A stretch of DNA of 64,000 nt. It comes from CAIWHR01 sp963823215 (GTDB lineage Bacteria; Pseudomonadota; Gammaproteobacteria; Burkholderiales; Casimicrobiaceae). Of this stretch, positions 57,728 through 64,000 are shown piece after piece. The notes beneath the pieces are model-generated. The model was not told where the DNA came from. It saw only the letters and a program-made list of their open reading frames with translations, and made no database searches. How positions within the stretch are numbered: position 1 is the first letter of the stretch; each line of letters starts with the position of its first letter. The stretch is from assembly GCA_963823215.1 (NCBI GenBank), contig CAWGKT010000002.1:124001-188000 (forward strand), read 5' to 3'. Position numbers and translations under genes: made by a program.

Positions 57728-58633
57728 TCAGAACCGGTACACTGCCGCCGCGAGGATCGACTTGCGCGCGCCCAGCCCTCCCTCGGCAAGGACAACCCAA
57801 TCCTTGCCGAACTCGAGGAGGCCGCCGAACAGCGTGTTCCACGGTTTCGTGGGCGACTGGATCACGATGAATTGCAGATCCGTGTCGGCAACGCTGCCTG
57901 CGACCTCTTGCTGGATGCGCTGATGCATCGCACCGGTCCAGATCGCGGCGCCCATGGACGGGCCGACGACCCCATGCAAGCCCACTCTGGCGGAGAAGAC
58001 CGTGGCCACCGGCTTCGTATCGGCGAGCACCGATTCGTTTTCGAACGACAGCTTGGTTTGGGTGCGATTCCAGTCGACCACCCCGAACGCCGTCAGGTCC
58101 CGCCAGTCGCTGACCCTGGCGCCTCCCTGGAGCGTAAAGCCCACGCCGTAGGTCGGGCCGCTGAAGGCGGCATCGAGTTGAAGCACCCTGGGCTCGAGGA
58201 TTCCCCCTATAGTCTCGCCAGGCACCTGGATCTCTCCCTTGGTCGTTCCCTTGGTATAGCCCATGAGAACGTAGACGTCGAGAAACGGGAAGACCAGGAC
58301 GTCGAGCTTGGCGGAGACGTTCTTCTGCGACGTGTCGACTTGATCGATCACCAGGAAGTTCTTGACCGATACCGGCGGGTTGCCGTTGCGTCCCAGTTGC
58401 AAGTCCTGGATGTTCACCGGCTGCTTCGCCGAGTAGGCGGTGACGCCGATCCCGAACGGGAGCGGAAGTTGGTAGCCCAGGGCCTGGGCTTCCGCGCCCC
58501 AGATGGGCAACCCCGACCAATGCGGCTCGGGAGTTGCGGCTTCACCAGCGAGCGCACTCCCGGAAACGATGGAAAGCACCAGCACGCCGCTCGCGATAAG
58601 CGGTCGCGCAGATACGGACCCGGATAGTGTCAT
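57728..58633 (-). CDS. Outer-membrane beta-barrel protein of unknown function
   Basis: A 301-residue protein from ATG 58633. A signal peptide (PLIASGVLVLSIVSGSALAG) is followed by WSGLPIWGAEAQALGYQLPLPFGIGVTAYS, then alternating amphipathic strands such as VSAKLDVLVFPFLDVYVLMGYTKG and TYGVGFTLQGGARVSDW, ending AAAVYRF with the terminal aromatic residue that marks outer-membrane barrels. I do not recognise the family. It is divergent from an Omp85-like barrel gene, with 115 bp between the starts. Confidence 0.7.
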   Translation of the reverse strand: MTLSGSVSARPLIASGVLVLSIVSGSALAGEAATPEPHWSGLPIWGAEAQALGYQLPLPFGIGVTAYSAKQPVNIQDLQLGRNGNPPVSVKNFLVIDQVDTSQKNVSAKLDVLVFPFLDVYVLMGYTKGTTKGEIQVPGETIGGILEPRVLQLDAAFSGPTYGVGFTLQGGARVSDWRDLTAFGVVDWNRTQTKLSFENESVLADTKPVATVFSARVGLHGVVGPSMGAAIWTGAMHQRIQQEVAGSVADTDLQFIVIQSPTKPWNTLFGGLLEFGKDWVVLAEGGLGARKSILAAAVYRF

Positions 58634-58748
58634 CGGCAAGCGCCTATCAGGACCATACTTCCTCCCTGTGATCCAAAAGGCGAACGACTGCAATGTCTGC
58701 TTTTGCCGACAAGCATATACCGTTGTTTCCTGTGGCTCGAAACTCCAA

Positions 58749-59942
58749 ATGCTGCGTCTTGCTCAGGTCCTGCTGCTTGCGCTTGGAGTACCGATCGGAG
58801 CGCTCGCCCAAGCGATCTCGGAACCGCTGCGAGGCGCCGAGATCGTTTCCGGTGCGGCTCGCGTCGAGGAAAAGCGCGAGGGAAGCGCACGCTTCTTCGA
58901 CCCCGACGACGGCCAGTTCGACTTGAGCTACTTTCTCGAGAACCCCCGCGGCTTCCTGCCGATCCCCATCGTGGTGACCGAACCCGCGGTCGGCTACGGC
59001 GGCGGCGCGGCAGGCATGTTCCTCCGGCCACGCCGCGAAGCGGGCGATGAAGGCTGGGCGCGGCCCGACATATCGGCCGTCGGTGCGTTCGGGACGCAGA
59101 ACGGCACGTGGGGTGCATTCGCCGGCGATGCCAGCCGATGGCTCGACGGGCGCCTGCGCACGCTCGTCGGGATCGGCGCCGGACAGTTCAATCTGGATTT
59201 CTATGGACTCGGGAGCGCGCCATCGTCACTCGACGAGGGCGTGCGCTACTCGCTGCAATTCACTGGACTGCTCGCGCAGGCGAACTGGCAGCTCGCACCC
59301 AAATCCCCTTGGGCCGTCGGCCTGCGCTACGCCTACGCCGACGTGGAGCCCAAGCCGCGCGATCCCGCCTTCCAGGGTCTCGCCGACCGGGTCCGGGTGA
59401 AGGTCTCGGCGCCAACTGCCATTGTCGAGTTCGACACGCGCGACAACCTCTTCACGCCCACCCGTGGAATCTATGCCGAATCTTCCTGGCTCGCCTCGCG
59501 CAAAGCCTTGGGTGCCAGTGACGATTTCGAGCGCTTCCAACAGGTGCTCATCGCTTGGCAGCCGCTTACCGATGACGTGACGCTTGGAGCGCGGGCGAAC
59601 TATGCGTGGTCATCGGACGGCACGCCCTTCTTCCTCCGACCGTTCGTGCAACTGCGCGGGGTGCCTGCGGTGCGCTATCAGGGTGACCAGGCAGCTTCGG
59701 TCGAGCTCGAGGCGCGCTGGCAGTTCTTCGGCCGCTGGAGCGTCGTTGCCTTTGGCGGCGCTGGCGCGACTCGAACCCATCGCCAGACCTCCACCACCAC
59801 GCAAGACATCGGCAGCGGAGGCTTCGGCTTCCGCTACGAGTTGGCCAGCAAATTCGGGTTGCACGCCGGCATCGACGTGGCGCACAGCCCCGGTACGACC
59901 GCCCTGTATTTCGTGGTGGGCAACGCCTGGTTCCGGCCCTGA
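58749..59942 (+). CDS. Omp85-superfamily (surface antigen D15-like) barrel protein without POTRA
   Basis: A 397-residue protein. A signal peptide (LRLAQVLLLALGVPIGALAQA) leads, after a short linker, straight into a barrel: FLPIPIVVTEPAVGYGGGAAGMFL, GAGQFNLDFYGLGS, AIVEFDTRDNLFTPTRGIYAESSW, then FLRPFVQLRGVPAVRYQGDQAASVELEARWQFF, close to the RG motif region of BamA/TamA-type barrels, and a terminus YFVVGNAWFRP. No POTRA domains fit in the N-terminus. Many such barrels are of unknown function. It converges on aqpZ with 10 bp between. Confidence 0.8.
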   Translation: MLRLAQVLLLALGVPIGALAQAISEPLRGAEIVSGAARVEEKREGSARFFDPDDGQFDLSYFLENPRGFLPIPIVVTEPAVGYGGGAAGMFLRPRREAGDEGWARPDISAVGAFGTQNGTWGAFAGDASRWLDGRLRTLVGIGAGQFNLDFYGLGSAPSSLDEGVRYSLQFTGLLAQANWQLAPKSPWAVGLRYAYADVEPKPRDPAFQGLADRVRVKVSAPTAIVEFDTRDNLFTPTRGIYAESSWLASRKALGASDDFERFQQVLIAWQPLTDDVTLGARANYAWSSDGTPFFLRPFVQLRGVPAVRYQGDQAASVELEARWQFFGRWSVVAFGGAGATRTHRQTSTTTQDIGSGGFGFRYELASKFGLHAGIDVAHSPGTTALYFVVGNAWFRP

Positions 59943-59952
59943 ACCGTGGCGC

Positions 59953-60675
59953 CTACGCCTTGCGTCCGGTTATCGGCGGCTCCGGCTGTTTTCCCTCGAG
60001 CAGCGCCTTGTGGACGAAGCCCGCGATCGCGGCCCCGACGATGGGCGCCACCCAAAAGACCCAGAGCTGTTCGAGCGCCCAGCCACCCACGAAGATGGCC
60101 GGCCCTGTGCTGCGCGCCGGGTTGACCGACGTATTGGTCACCGGAATGCTGATGAGGTGGATCAGCGTGAGCGCGAACCCGATCGTCATGCCTGCAACTC
60201 CGACCGGCGCCCGGTGGTGCGTCACGCCGAGAATGACGATCAAGAACATGAATGTCATCACGACTTCGGAGACAATGCCCGCGAGCAACGAATACTTTCC
60301 GGGCGAGTGCTCGCCGTAGCCGTTGGAGGCGAAGCCGCCGGCCAGGCTGAAATCCGCCTTGCCGCTGGCAATCAGATAGAGAACACCCGCGCCCACGACT
60401 GCGCCGATGACCTGGGCGATGATGTAGCTCGGGAGCTGGTTCCCTGGAAAGCGTCCGCCCGCCCACAGGCCGACCGACACGGCGGGATTGAAATGTCCTC
60501 CCGAGATCGGGCCCAGCGCATACGCCCCGGTGAGCACGGTGAGTCCGAACGCGAGCGAGACGCCGAGAAGGCCGATGCCCACGTCGGGAAAAGCGGCCGC
60601 GAGCACCGCACTCCCGCAGCCGCCCAGCACCAACCAGAACGTACCGATGAATTCAGCGACGAGTTTCGATCCCAT
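59953..60675 (-). CDS. aqpZ: Aquaporin Z
   Basis: A 240-residue inner-membrane water channel. Six helices and two half-helices with the NPA boxes GGHFNPAVSVGLW (loop B) and TNTSVNPARSTGPA (loop E) are present. LVAEFIGTFWLVLGGCGSAVLAA is the typical AqpZ start, and the selectivity-filter residues expected from AqpZ (Phe in helix 1, His in helix 5, Arg after the second NPA) appear to be present. It is a single gene; a role in osmotic adjustment is expected. Confidence 0.95.
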   Translation of the reverse strand: MGSKLVAEFIGTFWLVLGGCGSAVLAAAFPDVGIGLLGVSLAFGLTVLTGAYALGPISGGHFNPAVSVGLWAGGRFPGNQLPSYIIAQVIGAVVGAGVLYLIASGKADFSLAGGFASNGYGEHSPGKYSLLAGIVSEVVMTFMFLIVILGVTHHRAPVGVAGMTIGFALTLIHLISIPVTNTSVNPARSTGPAIFVGGWALEQLWVFWVAPIVGAAIAGFVHKALLEGKQPEPPITGRKA

Positions 60676-60802
60676 TGGCTACACCTCGAACGAAGTGGAT
60701 AGGTAGTGGAGCCCACGACAGCCGAGCACCCAAAAAATATTTCGCAGCAGGGGGACGGACTGCCATACTGCCATCAGGCGGATTGAAGCAGAGGAGGTAC
60801 GC

Positions 60803-61189
60803 ATGCCCAAGCTTCTGGCTCGGATGTCTTTGTCGCTCCTGGCAAATGCACTCGCATTGGTGGTGGCATCAATCCTCTTGGCTGGATTTACCATCAATGG
60901 CCTGGCGTTTGTGGTTGCGGTTTGCATCTTTACTGCGTCGACCGTGATCCTGGAGCCGTTGATTACCAAAATTGCTCAGCAAAACGCGCCGTACCTGCTG
61001 GGCGGTATCGCCCTTGTGACAACGTTCGCCGGTTTGCTGGTGACCACGCTTGTAACGGATGGGCTGAGTATCACCGGCATCGCCACCTGGGTCATTGCCA
61101 CGCTCATCATCTGGCTGGCTACCATAATTGCCAGCCTTATCCTCCCGCGCTTTCTGTTCAAGGAAGTGCTGGGCACGGCAAAGAAGTAG
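60803..61189 (+). CDS. Small four-helix membrane protein, phage-holin-superfamily-IV/YvlD-like
   Basis: A 128-residue membrane protein with AGAGGAGG six to eight bases before the ATG. Four hydrophobic helices: LLANALALVVASILLAGFTINGL, FVVAVCIFTASTVILEPLI, YLLGGIALVTTFAGLLVTTLVTDGL and WVIATLIIWLATIIASLILPRFLF. The pattern NALAL ... AGFTINGL resembles YvlD/holin-IV proteins, which are not phage genes in most genomes. Function unknown. Base composition looks less GC-rich than its neighbours. Confidence 0.7.
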   Translation: MPKLLARMSLSLLANALALVVASILLAGFTINGLAFVVAVCIFTASTVILEPLITKIAQQNAPYLLGGIALVTTFAGLLVTTLVTDGLSITGIATWVIATLIIWLATIIASLILPRFLFKEVLGTAKK

Positions 61190-61247
61190 CGCGGCCGGAA
61201 CGCCGCCCAGAGCTCGAATCCGGCGCGCGCCTCGAGACGCCAACAGC

Positions 61248-62711
61248 TCAAGGAGCCTTACGCAACTTCGCCAGCCAGTATTCCATTTGCCTTCCGGCGG
61301 CCTCGCGGCCCCCGAGGCCGAACGAGAGCGCCACCGCCACTGCAACTGCTCCGAAGGTCAGCAGGAAAGCAAGGTTCACGATGTCGTCTGCGATGCCCAT
61401 CGCGCGCAGACCCATTGCGATCACCAACCCAAGGATAGCAACGCGGCCGATATTGGCGAGGCCTTCCGATTGGGTGGTGTCGGCGCGGCGAATCGCATGG
61501 TAAGCGATGTTCGCCAGCCAGAACCCTATGGTGAGGATCATGGCGCCAAGAAGCACGTTGCCGCCGAATCTGATGAACAGTGTGACAACGTCGCGAACCT
61601 GGGTGAACTCGAGCCGATTCGCTGCTTCGACGGTCGCAAACAGCATCGCGAAGAACAGCACAAGGATCGACACGACCCGCGAAGGCAGCGTGCCGCCGGC
61701 GAAGGCGCTCGCAAATCCGAGTTTCTGCGGTAGCGTGTCGAAACCAATGCCGGCCAGCAAGCGCGCGAGCAGGCCCGCGGCAAATTTCGCGACGTAATAG
61801 GTGACGGCGAGAATCAACGCGGCGGCGACGATGTTCGGAACGGCCGCCAGCATCTTGCCGAGCATGTCGGTGGCGGGCCTCGATATCGACTCTATTCTGA
61901 GCGCATCCAGCGCCGCGATCAGCGCGGGCACGAACACGAAGATCAATACGAGGGTGCCGATGACATGCGAGATTCGCACCGAGGCGTCGAGCCCCAGGCG
62001 ATGCGCCCCTTGGTCGGCGCCGGCCGCCGCAAGGATGTTGGTCACCAGTCCGGCGAGCACTTTTCCGAGCAGCCAACCGACAAAGCCGATGACAAATGCG
62101 GCGAACACATTCGGCAGCATGTCCAGCGCCTTGGCTACCATTGCCCTGACCGGATCGAGCAAGCCACTGAGATTGTAGGCGTCGAGGATCGCCGGGAGGA
62201 ACAGCAGAATGACCAGCCAGAAGAGCATGTTGCCGACACTCCGGCGCATCGATTCCATGCCGGCGCTGGCGGAGAGCTTTTCGTCCAATCCGCTGGTATC
62301 GAGTACGCGATTGACGATGGAGCGCAACGCGATCGCCGCGAGCCAGGCAATGAGCACGAGAACTGTCCCCGCTACCAGATGCGGTATGTATCCGGCGATT
62401 TGTCTGACCAGGACCTCGAAGGGGCCGGACGCAAGCACAAGGTCCAGCGAGTTGAAAACGCCGATCAGGGTTACGAGAATGATCAGCCAGAAGGCGCCGG
62501 AAGCGAAGCCCGATTCGAGGTCGAGCGTCTGCTCGGTGGTCTCCGCGATTCGGGCGTTTAGTCGCGTCATGCCGAGCATCCGTCGCACGCCCCCGCGGAC
62601 GACCACCGCGAGGATCCAGCCGACGATGAGAATGGCAATCGCACCGAGGATGCGAGGCAGTTGCACCCCTAGCGCGGTTTCGAGTGAGCTACCGACTGTG
62701 GAAAAGTCCAT
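61248..62711 (-). CDS. TM-helix-repeat membrane protein, mechanosensitive-channel-like
   Basis: A 487-residue inner-membrane protein of about 11 helices. It consists of repeated conserved-TM-helix units: LPRILGAIAILIVGWILAVVVRGGVRRML, IPHLVAGTVLVLIAWLAAIALRSIVNRVLD, LPNVFAAFVIGFVGWLLGKVLAGLVTNIL, VPNIVAAALILAVTYYVAKFAAGLLARLL and GNVLLGAMILTIGFWLANIAYHAI. The units are those annotated in CmpX-type mechanosensitive-channel proteins, but the soluble MscS beta-domain is absent. It ends with GRQMEYWLAKLRKAP. A channel or stress role is plausible only. Confidence 0.8.
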   Translation of the reverse strand: MDFSTVGSSLETALGVQLPRILGAIAILIVGWILAVVVRGGVRRMLGMTRLNARIAETTEQTLDLESGFASGAFWLIILVTLIGVFNSLDLVLASGPFEVLVRQIAGYIPHLVAGTVLVLIAWLAAIALRSIVNRVLDTSGLDEKLSASAGMESMRRSVGNMLFWLVILLFLPAILDAYNLSGLLDPVRAMVAKALDMLPNVFAAFVIGFVGWLLGKVLAGLVTNILAAAGADQGAHRLGLDASVRISHVIGTLVLIFVFVPALIAALDALRIESISRPATDMLGKMLAAVPNIVAAALILAVTYYVAKFAAGLLARLLAGIGFDTLPQKLGFASAFAGGTLPSRVVSILVLFFAMLFATVEAANRLEFTQVRDVVTLFIRFGGNVLLGAMILTIGFWLANIAYHAIRRADTTQSEGLANIGRVAILGLVIAMGLRAMGIADDIVNLAFLLTFGAVAVAVALSFGLGGREAAGRQMEYWLAKLRKAP

Positions 62712-62895
62712 GTTGTCCTCCCCCCTTAGAATGTCAGCACGGATAGATCGCCCAAGCCCCGGCGGCTCACCAAACTCCGATCAATCAGCCGATGTGGGCC
62801 TGTGCGGAACAACTGTTGCACTGGTTCATGCCCCCCGGCGAGGACGTCCCGTTCCGGCTGCCCTGCCGCCATAGCGTCGGCAAGACGCCAACCGC

Positions 62896-63492
62896 TCACT
62901 TCTTGGGCTCGACCGAGACCGCGAGCGCCTGGGTGAACTTCGCTTCGACCTGATCGCCCTTCGCGATGCGCTTGAACTGCTCTGGGTTGTCGATGCGCAG
63001 GTCGATGCTGTGCACCGGCCCCTTCAGAGTGATCATTTGCTTCGCGGGGTCCACGGCGACGACGTCGGCTACGATCGTGACCTCGCGGCCCATCATGCCG
63101 GCAGGCGTCGCACCGGGCTTGGCGCCGGCCGCGCCCTTTTGCTCGGTACGGCTGACAATCATGCCGCCGCCCTTCTTGAGCTCCATCGTCACCGCCTCGG
63201 CGTATTTCATGTCGACCTGGTCGCCGACTTTGAGCTTGTCGAAATTCTTGACCTCCGGACCGGCGGTGACGGTGAACAGGTTGCCCTGCGGACCCTTGAG
63301 CGTCACGTCACGCTTGGCTTTGTCGATGGCGGTGATCGCAGCCGTGACATTGAGGGTCTGCATCATCCCCGCTTTGCCGGGCCCGGCGTCCATGACCGTA
63401 GCGCCGGTCTGCGCCATGGCAGGCGCATTCATGAAGGCGATGGCCGCGACGGCGAACGCGGCAGTTACCAAGGGCTTGAGAGGCTTGAGCAT
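62896..63492 (-). CDS. Periplasmic protein of unknown function, two OB-like repeats
   Basis: A 198-residue exported protein. The signal peptide ends NAPAMAQ. Two similar segments are visible: ITAIDKAKRDVTLKGPQGNLFTVTAGPEVKNFDKLKVGDQVDMKYAEAV and VVAVDPAKQMITLKGPVHSIDLRIDNPEQFKRIAKGDQVEAKFTQAL, about 85 residues apart. The pattern (DxAKxxxTLKGP ... KxGDQVxxKxxxA) suggests an internal duplication of a small beta-barrel domain. No named family recognised. It lies 130 bp from the next minus-strand gene. Confidence 0.72.
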   Translation of the reverse strand: MLKPLKPLVTAAFAVAAIAFMNAPAMAQTGATVMDAGPGKAGMMQTLNVTAAITAIDKAKRDVTLKGPQGNLFTVTAGPEVKNFDKLKVGDQVDMKYAEAVTMELKKGGGMIVSRTEQKGAAGAKPGATPAGMMGREVTIVADVVAVDPAKQMITLKGPVHSIDLRIDNPEQFKRIAKGDQVEAKFTQALAVSVEPKK

Positions 63493-63622
63493 CTGTAACT
63501 CCTATCCGGTTGAATGAACATGCTGGTTTGCGAACGCCGGGGTCCAGCGTCGGTCCAGTGAACCGCTGCATTGCGCTTGCCCTCTGGGCGGTTAGTAGCC
63601 GTGGCAGGGTATCCCCCGCCGG

Positions 63623-64000
63623 TTAACTTTTCGTCTTCTGGGTCTTCTGGGCCTGGGCTTTGCTGATCGCCATTGGAATGACGGCGTCGAGTGCGGCCTT
63701 GTAGTCGCCTTTGTTCCCCTCGGTAAAGCCGGGCGCCGAAATCTCCGCCGCCGTGCCTCCGGCCTTGCCCATTTCGACCGTGAATGCCACGGGCTTCACA
63801 TCCTTGGGCCAGTCGAAGTAGATGAAGCCCCACGGCGATTGCACTTCGATGGATTTCCCTCCCTTGCCCGGCACGGCGACGATCTTGGTGAGGCCCGCGG
63901 CCAGGGCCTCGTTCACGCGCGGACCGGCAACTTCGAAGAGTCCGGGCTGGACGGCCTTGATGCTGCGCGTCGTGACCCCGGCTGGAGCAGTCTGGGCATG
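63623..64000 (-). CDS. Exported protein of unknown function, 5' end beyond window
   Basis: Only the C-terminal 125 residues are in the window; the frame is open to the last base. The visible start (HAQTAPAGVTTRS) looks like the end of a signal peptide followed by the mature protein. Then come AVQPGLFEVAGPRVNEALAAGLTKIVAVPGKGGKSIEVQSPWGFIYFDWPKDVKPVAFTVEM and a Lys/Gln-rich end AQAQKTQKTKS. No family recognised. It probably precedes the protein at 62896 in the same direction. Confidence 0.6.
   Translation of the reverse strand, partial: HAQTAPAGVTTRSIKAVQPGLFEVAGPRVNEALAAGLTKIVAVPGKGGKSIEVQSPWGFIYFDWPKDVKPVAFTVEMGKAGGTAAEISAPGFTEGNKGDYKAALDAVIPMAISKAQAQKTQKTKS

Noticed and set aside
60803..61189. 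A prophage remnant, because the small protein resembles a holin.
   Set aside because: No other phage gene is near, and holin-superfamily-IV-like proteins are common chromosomal membrane proteins.

Overview
The window is high-GC DNA from a proteobacterium, most likely a betaproteobacterium of the Burkholderiales type. Supporting signs are the gene order bamD / rluD-pgeF-phaC-phaB / phaR-rimO, a single LolC/E-type permease with LolD, a DUF3141-pta-ackA-fabI cluster and a recJ preceded by a small phosphomutase-like gene. It looks like ordinary chromosome: I see no phage, insertion sequence, plasmid, CRISPR or RNA gene. Most genes are whole in content, but about 15 are broken by single-base frameshifts, several with three or more breaks. 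They include genes expected to be indispensable (lolC, lolD, bamD, fabI). I read this as consensus error in the assembly, not gene decay, and each affected gene is annotated as one CDS spanning its frames.

Layout. 0-9.6 kb: an exported DUF3313-like protein, then a yejABEF peptide ABC importer on the minus strand, preceded upstream by a large TonB-dependent receptor with its own terminator. 9.7-11.4 kb: two overlapping GNAT acetyltransferases and a HigBA-type toxin-antitoxin pair. 11.5-17.2 kb: a second peptide/oligopeptide ABC importer. 17.4-29.3 kb: housekeeping genes (AlkA-type glycosylase, SrkA-type kinase, YqaA-family protein, LolCD, phosphomutase-like protein, RecJ, an SDR reductase, a DinG-type helicase, BamD).

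29.4-37.9 kb: rluD, pgeF, a ZIP metal transporter, then polyhydroxyalkanoate genes: phaC, phaB, a phasin on the opposite strand, and the repressor phaR followed by rimO. No beta-ketothiolase (phaA) is present. 38-45.2 kb: a lipoprotein, fabI, ackA, pta and a DUF3141 alpha/beta-hydrolase that carries a PhaC-like G-x-C-x-G-G box, followed by polyphosphate kinase 2.

45.2-64 kb: envelope and stress genes. These are a DUF3302-HlyD-NodT operon; a pflB-pflA-AspT-type exchanger-OprD porin operon; DUF2950 and DUF3300 proteins; two divergent outer-membrane barrel proteins; AqpZ; a holin-like membrane protein; a TM-helix-repeat channel; and two secreted proteins, the last cut by the window end.

Taken together, 32-57 kb resembles a carbon and energy reserve / low-oxygen module: PHB storage, acetyl-phosphate/acetate interconversion, polyphosphate and pyruvate formate-lyase. 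Two intergenic palindromes of the form TTGAC-N4-GTCAA could be sites for an Fnr/Crp-family regulator. That link is inference.
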